Positions 7,448-16,123 of a stretch of 64,000 bases of DNA are shown here, piece after piece; position 1 is the stretch's first letter, and each line of letters begins with the position of its first letter. Origin of the DNA: Ectothiorhodospiraceae bacterium (GTDB lineage Bacteria > Pseudomonadota > Gammaproteobacteria > HK1); the NCBI GenBank assembly GCA_024234875.1, contig JACKNM010000016.1, forward strand, positions 62,001 through 126,000, written 5' to 3'. The translations under genes and the position numbers were made by a program. A model generated the notes under the pieces. It searched no databases. It was given only the letters and a program-made list of their open reading frames with translations, and was not told where the DNA came from.

Positions 7448-8836
7448 ATGAAGGGCAAGGTCTACATCAAGACGTTCGGCTGCCAGATGAACGAGTACGA
7501 CTCCGCGCGCACCGCGGATCTGCTCGCCAGCTCCCACGGGCTCGAGCGCACTGCCACCCCGGAGGACGCCGACGTCCTGCTCATCAACACCTGCTCGGTG
7601 CGCGAGAAGGCGCAGGAGAAGGTCTTCTCCCAGCTCGGCATCTGGCGCGAGTGGAAGGCGCGGCGGCCAGACCTCGTGATCGGGGTCGGTGGTTGTGTCG
7701 CCAGCCAGGAGGGGGAAGCGCTCCGCGCGCGCGCGCCGTTCGTGGACATCGTCTACGGGCCGCAGACCCTGCACCGGGTGCCGGGGATGCTCGACGCGGT
7801 GCGCGCACGACGTCGTCCGGCGGTCGACGTCTCGTTCCCCGAGATCGAGAAGTTCGACCGCCTGCCCGAGCCCCGCGCCAGCGGCGTGACCGCCTTCGTG
7901 TCGATCATGGAGGGGTGCAGCAAGTACTGCAGCTTCTGCGTGGTGCCCTACACCCGCGGCGAGGAGATCAGCCGGCCGTTCGACGACGTGATCGCCGAGG
8001 TGGTGGCGCTGGCCGAGCAGGGGGTGCGCGAGATCACCTTCCTCGGCCAGAACGTCAACGCCTATCGGGGCGCGCTCCACCCTGCCGCCGCCGACGTGGC
8101 TGGCGACGATGCGGTGTGCGATCTCGCCGAGCTCGTCGCCTACGCCGCGGCGGTCGACGGCATCGGCCGCATCCGTTACACCACCTCCCATCCGCTGGAG
8201 GTCACCGAGCGGCTGGTCGACGCCTATCGGGCGGTGCCGGAGCTCGTCGGCCACCTCCACCTGCCGGTGCAGAGCGGATCGGACCGGGTTCTCGCGGCGA
8301 TGAAGCGCGGCTACACTGCGGCGAGCTACGTCGAGAAGGTGGCCCGCCTGCGCGCCGCGCGGCCCGGGCTCAGCCTGTCGTCGGACTTCATCGTCGGATT
8401 CCCCGGGGAGACCGAGGCCGACTTCGAGGACACCATGAACCTGATCGACGAGGTGCGTTTCGACGCCTCGTTCAGCTTCCTGTACAGCCCCCGCCCCGGC
8501 ACCCCGGCGGCGGCCCTGGCAGATGTCGTGCCCGATGCGGTGAAACGCGCCCGGCTCGCGCGCCTGCAAGCCCGGATCACCGAGCTGGCGGCCGAGGTGA
8601 GCGCGGGAATGGTCGGCACGGTGCAGCGGGTGCTGGTGGAGGGCCCGTCGAAGAAGGACCCGGCGGCGCTGCGCGGTCGCACCGAGAACAACCGCGTGGT
8701 CAATTTCGACGGCGATCCGTCCTCGCGCGGCCGTTTCGTCGAGGTCGCGATCACCGAGGCGCTCCCGAACTCGCTGCGCGGCGAGCTCGTCGCGACGCCG
8801 CCCGGCGTCGCCAGCGATGGGCGCGCCCGCACTTGA
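7448..8836 (+). CDS. miaB: tRNA-2-methylthio-N6-dimethylallyladenosine synthase MiaB
   Basis: 462 residues (E. coli MiaB 474). MiaB is a radical-SAM methylthiotransferase that adds the 2-methylthio group to i6A37 of tRNAs. The N-terminal UPF0004 domain carries three cluster cysteines (FGCQMNEYDS, INTCSVREKAQEKV, VGGCVASQEG), and the radical-SAM cysteines are in MEGCSKYCSFCVVPYTRGEE (CX3CX2C). A TRAM domain ends the protein (about 390-450). Three in-frame ATGs lie close together (7418, 7436, 7448); I choose 7448 because GGAG precedes it and MKGKVYIKTFGCQMNEYDS matches the family N-terminus. It overlaps phoH by four bases. Confidence 0.95.
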   Translation: MKGKVYIKTFGCQMNEYDSARTADLLASSHGLERTATPEDADVLLINTCSVREKAQEKVFSQLGIWREWKARRPDLVIGVGGCVASQEGEALRARAPFVDIVYGPQTLHRVPGMLDAVRARRRPAVDVSFPEIEKFDRLPEPRASGVTAFVSIMEGCSKYCSFCVVPYTRGEEISRPFDDVIAEVVALAEQGVREITFLGQNVNAYRGALHPAAADVAGDDAVCDLAELVAYAAAVDGIGRIRYTTSHPLEVTERLVDAYRAVPELVGHLHLPVQSGSDRVLAAMKRGYTAASYVEKVARLRAARPGLSLSSDFIVGFPGETEADFEDTMNLIDEVRFDASFSFLYSPRPGTPAAALADVVPDAVKRARLARLQARITELAAEVSAGMVGTVQRVLVEGPSKKDPAALRGRTENNRVVNFDGDPSSRGRFVEVAITEALPNSLRGELVATPPGVASDGRART

Positions 8837-9897
8837 ACGATCCCGATACCACCGCCCTGCGCGAGCCCGGCGCCGCGCGCGACGTCGCGAGCAGCTCGCC
8901 CGACAGTCGCGAGCTCGTCCTCGAGCCGGCCGACAACCAGCGGCTGGTCAACCTCTGCGGTCCCTTCGACCAGCACCTGCGCCAGCTCGAGCGCAGGCTC
9001 GGCGTCGAGATCAACTCGCGTGGCAACCACTTCCAGATCACCGGGGCGGGGCAGGCGGCGCGAATCGCCGCGGAGGTGCTGCAACGGCTCTACGCCGCCA
9101 CCAGCGACGAGCCGCTGACCCCGGCTCGGGTTCATCTCTTCCTGCAGGAGTCGGGGGTCGAGGCCGTGCTCGCGGGCACCGAGGATCCGGGCGAGACGTC
9201 GGTCCGCACCCGGCGCGGGACGGTGCGGGCGCGCGGTATCAACCAGGCTCGCTACGTCGAGCGGGTGCGGATGCACGACATCAACTTCGGTGTCGGCCCG
9301 GCCGGCACCGGCAAGACCTATCTCGCGGTGGCCTGCGCGGTGGAGGCGCTGGAGACCGAGCGCGCGCGGCGGCTGGTACTGGTGCGGCCCGCGGTCGAGG
9401 CTGGCGAGCGCCTGGGATTCCTGCCGGGAGACCTGGCGCAGAAGGTCGACCCCTATCTCCGGCCGCTCTACGACGCGCTGTGGGAGATGCTCGGATTCGA
9501 GCGGGTGGCGAAGCTCATCGAGCGCAACGTGATCGAGATCGCCCCGCTCGCCTACATGCGCGGGCGCACGCTCAACGAATGCTTCGTGATTCTCGACGAG
9601 GCGCAGAACACCTCGGTCGAGCAGATGAAGATGTTCCTCACCCGCATCGGCTACGGGTCGACCGCGGTGGTGACCGGTGACGTCACCCAGGTCGATCTGC
9701 CGCGCGGCAAGCAATCCGGGCTGCGGCACGTGGTCGACGTGCTGCGTGGGGTCGACGGCATCAGCTTCACATGGTTCACCTCCAAGGACGTGGTGCGCCA
9801 CCCTCTGGTCGCGCGCATCCTCGATGCCTACGACGCCCACGAGCGGGCCGAGGACGAACGTGGCGGCGGGGCCGCCGCGCGCTCGGAGCCTCGTTGA
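8833..9897 (+). CDS. ybeZ: PhoH-like ATPase (YbeZ)
   Basis: 354 residues. An N-terminal KH-like segment is followed by the PhoH P-loop ATPase domain: VGPAGTGKTYLA (Walker A), CFVILDEAQNTSVEQMKMFL (Walker B and linker) and VVTGDVTQVDLP. Members are thought to act with YbeY in RNA processing. The start is a TTG whose last two bases belong to the miaB stop (TTGA overlap), because no ATG occurs before the domain begins. It is the second gene of the conserved miaB-ybeZ-ybeY-ybeX-lnt operon. Confidence 0.92.
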   Translation: MNDPDTTALREPGAARDVASSSPDSRELVLEPADNQRLVNLCGPFDQHLRQLERRLGVEINSRGNHFQITGAGQAARIAAEVLQRLYAATSDEPLTPARVHLFLQESGVEAVLAGTEDPGETSVRTRRGTVRARGINQARYVERVRMHDINFGVGPAGTGKTYLAVACAVEALETERARRLVLVRPAVEAGERLGFLPGDLAQKVDPYLRPLYDALWEMLGFERVAKLIERNVIEIAPLAYMRGRTLNECFVILDEAQNTSVEQMKMFLTRIGYGSTAVVTGDVTQVDLPRGKQSGLRHVVDVLRGVDGISFTWFTSKDVVRHPLVARILDAYDAHERAEDERGGGAAARSEPR

Positions 9898-9913
9898 GCG
9901 GCGGGCGGCGGCG

Positions 9914-10384
9914 ATGGCGGTTCAGGTCCAGCTCGCGTGTCGGGTCCCCGGTAGGCCGGCGGCGCGGGAGCTCGCGCGCTTCGCGCGGGCGGCGCTCGCC
10001 GAGGTGCCGAGGGGCATGGAGATGACGGTGCGGGTGGTGGACGAGGTCGAGGGCGCCGAGCTCAACGAGACCTACCGTCGCAAGAGCGGCCCGACCAACG
10101 TCCTCGCGTTTCCGTTCGAGGCGCCCCCCGGTGCGTCGGTGCGGCTGCTCGGCGACGTCGTGATCTGCGCCCCGGTGGTCGCGCGCGAGGCCGAGGAGCA
10201 GGGCAAGGAGCCGCGTGCGCACTGGGCCCACATGGTGGTGCACGGAACGCTGCACCTGCTCGGCTACGACCATCGCCGCGCGGCGCAGGCGGCGCGCATG
10301 GAGTCGCGCGAGCGCGAGATCCTGACCACTCTCGGGTTCCCCGACCCCTACGCCGAGTCCCAGTCGAGGGAGGATCGGCCATGA
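9914..10384 (+). CDS. ybeY: Endoribonuclease YbeY (rRNA maturation factor)
   Basis: 156 residues, typical for YbeY. The zinc site H-x3-H-x5-H is visible in VVHGTLHLLGYDH, and the TNVLAFPFE and LGDVVICAPVV stretches match the family. YbeY takes part in 16S rRNA 3'-end maturation and ribosome quality control. The ATG at 9914 follows the ybeZ stop by 16 bases. The gene overlaps corC by the four bases ATGA. Confidence 0.94.
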   Translation: MAVQVQLACRVPGRPAARELARFARAALAEVPRGMEMTVRVVDEVEGAELNETYRRKSGPTNVLAFPFEAPPGASVRLLGDVVICAPVVAREAEEQGKEPRAHWAHMVVHGTLHLLGYDHRRAAQAARMESREREILTTLGFPDPYAESQSREDRP

Positions 10385-11223
10385 GCGACCCCGGCCCAGG
10401 AGGCAGTCGATCCTGGCTCGACCGCATCGGGCAGGCCCTGAGCGGTGAGCCCCAGGACCGCGAGCAGCTGATCACCTGGCTGCGCGACGCGCAGCGGCGC
10501 GACGTCCTCGACGCCGAGGCGTTGGCGATGATCGAGGGCGTGCTCGCGGTCGGTGGCATGCAGGTCCGCGACATCATGGTGCCGCGCGCCCAGATGGTCG
10601 TCGTCAGCGAGGACGAGCCGCCAGAGGACTTCGTCGGCGCGGTGATCGAGTCCGGCCACTCGCGCTTCCCGGTGATCGGCGACAACCGCGACGAGGTCAT
10701 CGGCATCCTGCTCGCGAAGGATCTCCTGGCGCATTTCGCGAGCGGTGACCGCAATCGTTTCGCCCTCGAGGACGTGATGCGTCCGGCGGTGTTCATCCCC
10801 GAGAGCAAGCGTCTGAACGTGCTGCTGCGCGAGTTCCGCTCGAGCCGCAACCACATGGCCATCGTCGTCGACGAGTACGGCGGAGTGGCCGGGCTGGTGA
10901 CCATCGAGGACGTCCTCGAGCAGATCGTGGGCGACATCGACGACGAGCACGACGTCGACGAGGACGTCTCGATTCGTGCCCTCGGCGACGGTGCCCACAG
11001 CGTGCAGGCCTTGACCCCGATCGAGGACTTCAACGAGCACTTCGGCACCACGCTGAGCGACGAGGAGTTCGACACCATCGGCGGGCTGGTGGTCAACGCC
11101 TTCGGCCACCTGCCCCAGCAGGGCGAGAGCAAGGACATCGCCGGGCTGCGCTTCGAGGTGGTGCGCGCCGACGGCCGTCGGGTCCATCTGCTGCGGGTGT
11201 TGAGCGATCACGGCTCGACGTGA
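10381..11223 (+). CDS. corC: CorC/HlyC-type CBS-domain transporter-associated protein (YbeX)
   Basis: 280 residues, no membrane segment. Two CBS domains (about 65-190; VRDIMVPRAQMVVV and HMAIVVDEYGGVAGLVTIED are diagnostic) are followed by the CorC_HlyC C-terminal domain (about 205-280). Described as magnesium/cobalt efflux protein and, in E. coli, as YbeX linked to ribosome and magnesium homeostasis. ATG overlaps the ybeY stop (ATGA). The 60-base gap to lnt is the largest within this operon up to lnt. Confidence 0.92.
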   Translation: MSDPGPGGSRSWLDRIGQALSGEPQDREQLITWLRDAQRRDVLDAEALAMIEGVLAVGGMQVRDIMVPRAQMVVVSEDEPPEDFVGAVIESGHSRFPVIGDNRDEVIGILLAKDLLAHFASGDRNRFALEDVMRPAVFIPESKRLNVLLREFRSSRNHMAIVVDEYGGVAGLVTIEDVLEQIVGDIDDEHDVDEDVSIRALGDGAHSVQALTPIEDFNEHFGTTLSDEEFDTIGGLVVNAFGHLPQQGESKDIAGLRFEVVRADGRRVHLLRVLSDHGST

Positions 11224-11284
11224 CCGCCGGCGCGGGCCGCGCACCGATGACGCCGTCCCGCCGCCGTCACCGCCGCCGAGCAGC

Positions 11285-12805
11285 GTGGCCGCAGGCGCGC
11301 TGACGCGTCACCGATTCGCGCCGTACGTGCTGGCGCTGCTCGCCGGGCTGGTTCTCCCACTCGCCTTCTCCCCCTTCGACCTGGTGCCGGTCGCGGTACT
11401 GTCACCGGCGGTGTTGTTCCATCTCTGGCGCACGGCGAGTGCCCGTGGTGCCGCCTGGCTCGGATGGTGGTGGGGTGTCGGCGCCTTCGGCGCCGGCGTG
11501 AGCTGGATCCACGAGAGCTTTCGTTTCAGCCACATCCTGGGCCTGCTCCCGGTGGTGCTCACGGCGGGATTCGTGGCCTTTCTCGCCCTCTACCCGGCGC
11601 TGCTCGGGGCGGTGCTCAGGGCGCGCTCGCGCGCGAGCGGCGGGGTCGCCTTCCTCGTGCTCGCCTGCCCCGGCGGCTGGGTGGTGGTGGAATGGCTGCG
11701 CGGCCATCTCCTCACCGGCTTCACCTGGCTGCAGCTCGGTTATGCGCACACCGACGCCGCGCTCGGTGGGCTGCTCGCGACCGGGGGTGTCTACCTGGTC
11801 GGCATCGGTGCTGCGGTGACCGCCGGCGCGCTGGCGGCGCTCGTCGTTCCCGGGCTCGGGCGTCGCCGTCGCGCCGCGCTGCTGGGCGCGGTGGTCGCGC
11901 TGTGGCTCGGCGCCTGGGGCATCGGCCAGGTGCGCTGGACGGTGCCCGACGGCGAGTGGCTGGACGTCGCGCTGATCCAGGGCAACGTGCCCCAGGATCA
12001 GAAGTGGCTGCCGGAGATGCGCGAGCCGACGCTGCGCCGCTACCTCGATCTCACCCGCGAGCGTCTCGGGCGCTCGGACCTCGTGGTGTGGCCCGAGACC
12101 GCGCTACCGGGCTTCTACCACCAGATGACGGACGTCGTCCGCGCGCTCGCCGCCGAGGCCTCGCCGACCGGCACGCGGGTGTTGCTCGGAGTGCCGGTGG
12201 CCGATGCTCGCACGCGCACCTTCATGAACAGCGTGCTGCTGCTCGGCGAGGTGCCGGAGCTCTACCACAAGCGCCACCTGGTGCCGTTCGGCGAGTACCT
12301 GCCGCTGGCGCCGGTGCTGCGCCCGGTGGTCGACGCCCTCGGCATTCGGGTGGCCGACTTCTCGCCCGGCCCGGCGGAGCAGCCGCCGATGCTGATGGCC
12401 GGCACGCGGCTGGCGGTCTCGGTCTGCTACGAGATCGCGTTCGGGGCGGAGATTGCGCGTGAGCTGCCGGCGGCGGGCCTGCTGGTCACGGTCAGCAACG
12501 ACGCCTGGTTCGGGCGCTCGATCGGACCCCACCAGCATCTCGAGATCGCGCGCGCCCGTGCCCGCGAGACCGGCCGCTGGCTGCTGCGAGCCACGAACAC
12601 CGGCATCACCGCCATCGTCGACCCGGCCGGAGCGATCACCGGTCGCATCCCGCAGTTCGAGACCGCGGTCCTCGAGGGACGGGTGCGGCCGATGGCCGGC
12701 GCGACGCCGTACGTGCGCCTCGGCGACTGGCCGGCGGTGGTCCTCGCGGGGGCGATGTTCCTGCTCGGTCGATTCGCCCGGCGCAAGGCGGTGGCGGGGC
12801 GTTGA
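11285..12805 (+). CDS. lnt: Apolipoprotein N-acyltransferase Lnt
   Basis: 506 residues (E. coli Lnt 512). Six or so N-terminal transmembrane helices (about residues 10-205) precede a periplasmic nitrilase-like domain with the Glu-Lys-Cys triad: VWPETALPGF, YHKRHLVPFGEYLPL and VSVCYEIAFG. Lnt adds the third acyl chain to lipoproteins in the inner membrane. The start is GTG 11285. Its stop overlaps the start of a predicted lipoprotein gene (TTGA), an apt neighbour since that protein would be a Lnt substrate. Confidence 0.95.
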   Translation: MAAGALTRHRFAPYVLALLAGLVLPLAFSPFDLVPVAVLSPAVLFHLWRTASARGAAWLGWWWGVGAFGAGVSWIHESFRFSHILGLLPVVLTAGFVAFLALYPALLGAVLRARSRASGGVAFLVLACPGGWVVVEWLRGHLLTGFTWLQLGYAHTDAALGGLLATGGVYLVGIGAAVTAGALAALVVPGLGRRRRAALLGAVVALWLGAWGIGQVRWTVPDGEWLDVALIQGNVPQDQKWLPEMREPTLRRYLDLTRERLGRSDLVVWPETALPGFYHQMTDVVRALAAEASPTGTRVLLGVPVADARTRTFMNSVLLLGEVPELYHKRHLVPFGEYLPLAPVLRPVVDALGIRVADFSPGPAEQPPMLMAGTRLAVSVCYEIAFGAEIARELPAAGLLVTVSNDAWFGRSIGPHQHLEIARARARETGRWLLRATNTGITAIVDPAGAITGRIPQFETAVLEGRVRPMAGATPYVRLGDWPAVVLAGAMFLLGRFARRKAVAGR

Positions 12806-14271
12806 GCGCCCGCGTGAGCGTCCTCGGCCTCGCCATCGCGATGGTGGTCGTGCTGGTCACCGGGTGCGCCGGCGACCGCGTCGCGCGTCCGGCCGAGCCC
12901 GCGCCCGGCACTGCCGCGCGCATCGACTGCCAGGACCGGCTCGCGGCACTCGACGCGGTGATCGCCGGCGCCGGCGTCGCCGATGCCCAGGCGGCGCGAG
13001 TCGACGGCCACCCCTTCCTGCGTGTCGACCGGGCGCTCGCCGCGCTGCGCCCGCCGTCCGCCGCGACGGCTTTCGCGACCTGGGCGACCGGGATGCGCGA
13101 TCTCGATCGCGCGGCGCGGGCGATCGAGGTCGGCAACATCCCGCCCGATCACCCGCAGGCCGATGCGGTGGGTGCCTTGCTCGTGGCGGCCGAGCGCTGT
13201 GCCGAGGTGCAGCTCGCCGAGCTCCTCGCCGACGGCGCGGCCCGGGCGCGACTCGCCGACGCCGTCCGCGTGCCGAGTGCCTACCAGCCGCTCGCGCGTC
13301 TGCTCGGTCTCTATCCGCTGGCCGCGATCCCCTTCGGCGTGGGGATCGACCGGCTCCACGCCGACCTGCGGGCGGCTCACCGGATCGAGCCGGCAGCGCG
13401 TCCGGTGAACGGCCGACTGGTGCGCTACGCGCCCGCGGTGCCCGCCCGGCCGACGGCCGCCGTCACCGCGCCCGTCCCGCTCGACGTGCTCGGGCGCCCG
13501 AGCCCGGACCCGACGACCCTCGCACACCTGCTCGCCGTTCATGGGCCGACGCTCGAGGTCGACGAGACCGGTCCGCACGACCGGGTCGGCGCACCGCGGT
13601 GGGACGCCGACGGGATGGTCGGTATCGACCCCGCGCGGCCGACCGGGTACTGGCTCGCCACCTGGGGCCGGGTTGCCGGCGAGCGCAGGCTGCAGCTCGT
13701 CTACCATTTCTGGTTCTCCGAGCGTCCGGCACGGGGCCCGCTCGACCTGCTGGCGGGACGGCTCGACGGGCTGATCGTCCGCCTGACCCTGGATGCGGAC
13801 GGTCACCGCGTGGACGTGCTCGACATCGCCCACGCCTGTGGCTGCTACCACATGGTCTTTCCCCGCGACGGGGCGGTCGTGGTGCGAGCGCCGCCGGGAC
13901 CGTATCGCGAGCCGCTGCTGGTGCCGCGCTCGCTGCCGCCCGGTGACGGGCGGCTGGTGCTGCGGGTCGAGGGCGGGACACACCACGTCGTCGGTCTGCG
14001 GCGCGAGCCGCCGGCCACCGTGCCCGAGCGCGCGTATCGCCTCGAGGACTACGCGCGACTGCGGGCGCTACCCTGGCCGGGTGGCGGCACGCGGAGCCTG
14101 TTCGGTCCTGACGGGTTGGTGCCGGGCACCGAGCGGGCCGAGCGTTGGCTGTTCTGGCCGATGGGGGTTCCGAGCGCCGGGCAGATGCGACAGTGGGGGC
14201 ATCACGCGGTGGCGTTCACCGACGAGCGCCACCTCGACGACCCGGCGCTGCTCGCGCCCTACCTCGAGTGA
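12802..14271 (+). CDS. Predicted lipoprotein of unknown function with a CGC-Y-H motif
   Basis: 489 residues. A signal peptide ends in the lipobox VTGC (lipidated Cys22 from the TTG start; an in-frame GTG at 12814 is an alternative start that keeps the signal). The rest looks like a globular envelope protein without membrane spans. A striking segment, DIAHACGCYHMVFPRDG, places two cysteines and a histidine close together; other histidines cluster at HHVVGL and WGHHAVAF. Such a pattern could bind a metal, but that is inference. I do not recognise the family. It is coupled to lnt and overlaps the convergent TerB-like gene by 13 bases. Confidence 0.7.
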   Translation: MSARVSVLGLAIAMVVVLVTGCAGDRVARPAEPAPGTAARIDCQDRLAALDAVIAGAGVADAQAARVDGHPFLRVDRALAALRPPSAATAFATWATGMRDLDRAARAIEVGNIPPDHPQADAVGALLVAAERCAEVQLAELLADGAARARLADAVRVPSAYQPLARLLGLYPLAAIPFGVGIDRLHADLRAAHRIEPAARPVNGRLVRYAPAVPARPTAAVTAPVPLDVLGRPSPDPTTLAHLLAVHGPTLEVDETGPHDRVGAPRWDADGMVGIDPARPTGYWLATWGRVAGERRLQLVYHFWFSERPARGPLDLLAGRLDGLIVRLTLDADGHRVDVLDIAHACGCYHMVFPRDGAVVVRAPPGPYREPLLVPRSLPPGDGRLVLRVEGGTHHVVGLRREPPATVPERAYRLEDYARLRALPWPGGGTRSLFGPDGLVPGTERAERWLFWPMGVPSAGQMRQWGHHAVAFTDERHLDDPALLAPYLE

Positions 14272-14735
14272 CCCCGCATCCGCTCCTCGGCCACGTGCTT
14301 GGTGCGGATGAACTCGCGGTGCGGAACGTGCAGCAGATCGGCCACCCGCCGCACGAGGTGCTCCTCGTGCTTGTCGAGGGCGCCGTCGGAGAACGCCACC
14401 TCCCACATGAGCTGGATCAGTTGTGATTTCTGATCGGCCTCGAGCGCGGCATTGACCGCGCTGGTGAACTCGTAGAGCGATACCGCCTCGCGCGCCCGGT
14501 CCTCGGCCAGCTCGACCAGCTCCGCCGCCTCCGCGTCGTCCAGCCCGAACGCGGCGCGCACCGCGCGCTCGGCGGCGGCCAGCTCGCTCGGGTCGACGTC
14601 GTAGTCCGCGCGCGCGGTCTCGAGCAGCAACGCCGCGGCCGCCAGCCGGTGGCCGCGCTCGCGCTCGTGGTCGGCGGTCGCGGTGGTCACGCGCGCGAGC
14701 TGCGCGTCGAGGATTCGCTTCAGTCGCTCGATCAT
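14259..14735 (-). CDS. TerB-like tellurite-resistance-family protein
   Basis: 158 residues, largely helical. The pattern of acidic, spaced motifs is that of the TerB/DjlA N-terminal fold: ALLLETARADYDVDPSELAA with an Asp-rich metal-binding turn, and LIQLMWEVAFSDGALDKHEE with a second one, followed by VRRVADLLHVPHREFIRTK. These proteins bind divalent metal; their cellular role is unclear despite the tellurite name. I start at the ATG 14735 that opens MIERLKRILDAQL; a 73-codon upstream extension runs into low-complexity shadow sequence. Confidence 0.82.
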   Translation of the reverse strand: MIERLKRILDAQLARVTTATADHERERGHRLAAAALLLETARADYDVDPSELAAAERAVRAAFGLDDAEAAELVELAEDRAREAVSLYEFTSAVNAALEADQKSQLIQLMWEVAFSDGALDKHEEHLVRRVADLLHVPHREFIRTKHVAEERMRGHSR

Positions 14736-14787
14736 CGATGCTCCCCGCCACGCGCGGCGGCGGTGGCTCAGACCGGGCGCGCGGCGC

Positions 14788-15942
14788 TCATCGTCCGTAG
14801 ATCTCCGAGCTCGGGTTGAACGCGAGCCAGGCGAAGGCGAAGTGTACCCCGCTCGGCACGGCGGGCAGGCTGGTGCCGGCGAGCGGGCCTTCGAGCGCGG
14901 TTCCAAGCCGGCTCCAGCGCGAGCCGGTCTCCCGGTCGACGATGGCATCGCCACGGTGCTCGAAGGTCAGGACGCGATTGCCGACCTTGCGCCCGAACGC
15001 GTTGGCGGCGGGCACCAGTCGCGAGGCGGCGATCGCGTCCGCGTCGAGCACCGAGCGGCTGTCGTCGCGACTGAGCACCACCACGTCGAGGTCGCCGACA
15101 CGGTCGTTCAGCACCGGCTTCCCACGCAGTGCGGACAACGGGTAGAGGCGGTGACGTCCCGCGACCGAGACGTTCAGGACGCGCTCCATCGGGGGCAGCC
15201 GCGGGTCGACCGGATCGTGGAAGAGGAACGGCCGGTCCTCGATCGAGTCGTAGCCGCGGTAGGGATTTCGGCCGTAGGACCGCCGGTGGCCGGTGTCGCG
15301 GTTCAGCACCTTGCCGGCGGGATGGGCGGCGGCGAAGTCCTCGAAGGCGACGATGCTGGCGGGCACGCGGGTCAGCACCGCGCCGGTCAGCTCGCCGACG
15401 ATGGCCTCGCCGGTGAATTGCTGCCACCAGGTCTCGGTCTGGCGGTCATACATCACGAGGTCGCTCATGCGCAGCTTGCCGGTGGTGCCGAAGTCGAGCA
15501 GGCGGCCGTCGAGGCGGCGATCGAAGACGATGGATGCGTTGCACAGCGGGCAGAAGGTCACCGCGACGGGTGTACCACCGACGGTGTCGTTGACGATCTC
15601 GTGCCAGGTGAGCACCTGCAGCGGGTAGGCCCGGACGTCGTCGCCGACGCCGACCACGATCACCGGCTCGAGCCGGTCGAGCCAGCCGCCGGCGGTGGCG
15701 ACGTCGTCGAAGCGCGGGCGATCGATCGGCGGGATGCCGTCCTTCGGCGGGCCGCCGGACTGGATCTCGTCGAGCGCCACCGACGCCTTCGAGAAATCGG
15801 TGCGCCAGCCGAGGCTGTCGGGGAGCTGGGCGGCGGCGAGCTGTGGCACCGCCCACCAGCCGAGCGCGACCAGGGCGCCGATGCCGAGGACTCTGGCGGG
15901 AAGCCGGCGCGAGCGCGCGACGGCGAGGGCGAGGCTGCTCAT
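14788..15942 (-). CDS. Exported DUF3179 protein
   Basis: 384 residues with a signal peptide (cleavage after about residue 38, LAAAQL). The DUF3179 core is clear: YPLQVLTWHEIVNDTVGGTP, then VTFCPLCNASIVFDR with its conserved CPLC, and WQQFTGEAIVGELTGAVL. The function of the family is not established; the CxxC and exported location fit a periplasmic redox or binding role, which is inference. AGGAGG precedes ATG 15942. It diverges from the SulP transporter gene. Confidence 0.87.
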   Translation of the reverse strand: MSSLALAVARSRRLPARVLGIGALVALGWWAVPQLAAAQLPDSLGWRTDFSKASVALDEIQSGGPPKDGIPPIDRPRFDDVATAGGWLDRLEPVIVVGVGDDVRAYPLQVLTWHEIVNDTVGGTPVAVTFCPLCNASIVFDRRLDGRLLDFGTTGKLRMSDLVMYDRQTETWWQQFTGEAIVGELTGAVLTRVPASIVAFEDFAAAHPAGKVLNRDTGHRRSYGRNPYRGYDSIEDRPFLFHDPVDPRLPPMERVLNVSVAGRHRLYPLSALRGKPVLNDRVGDLDVVVLSRDDSRSVLDADAIAASRLVPAANAFGRKVGNRVLTFEHRGDAIVDRETGSRWSRLGTALEGPLAGTSLPAVPSGVHFAFAWLAFNPSSEIYGR

Positions 15943-16054
15943 CCGGGTGCCTCCTGGGGCGACGGGTCACATCGACGATGACCGTCGCGCACGCGTGGAT
16001 CTTCCCGCGCGCGCTCCCAACGTGCGCTGTGTCACGCGTCGCGACTCGCACCCT

Positions 16055-16082
16055 TCGACAACGTCGAGATTACTGTCACAAT
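16055..16082 (+). promoter_or_regulatory. Sigma-70-like promoter for the SulP gene
   Basis: TCGACA (16055-16060) and CACAAT (16077-16082) separated by 16 bases, a 5/6 and a 4/6 match to the consensus, about 40 bases before the GTG start. The DUF3179 promoter must lie in the same 180-base divergent region on the other strand; I saw no clear boxes for it. Confidence 0.45.
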
Positions 16083-16123
16083 CGCGCGCATCCGCGATCG
16101 CGACGCGCCGGCCTGGATGCTCC

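Noticed and set aside
6294..7451. 385-codon plus-strand frame opposite the P450 gene
   Set aside because: His/Glu/Arg-rich antisense shadow; the P450 on the minus strand has every expected motif.
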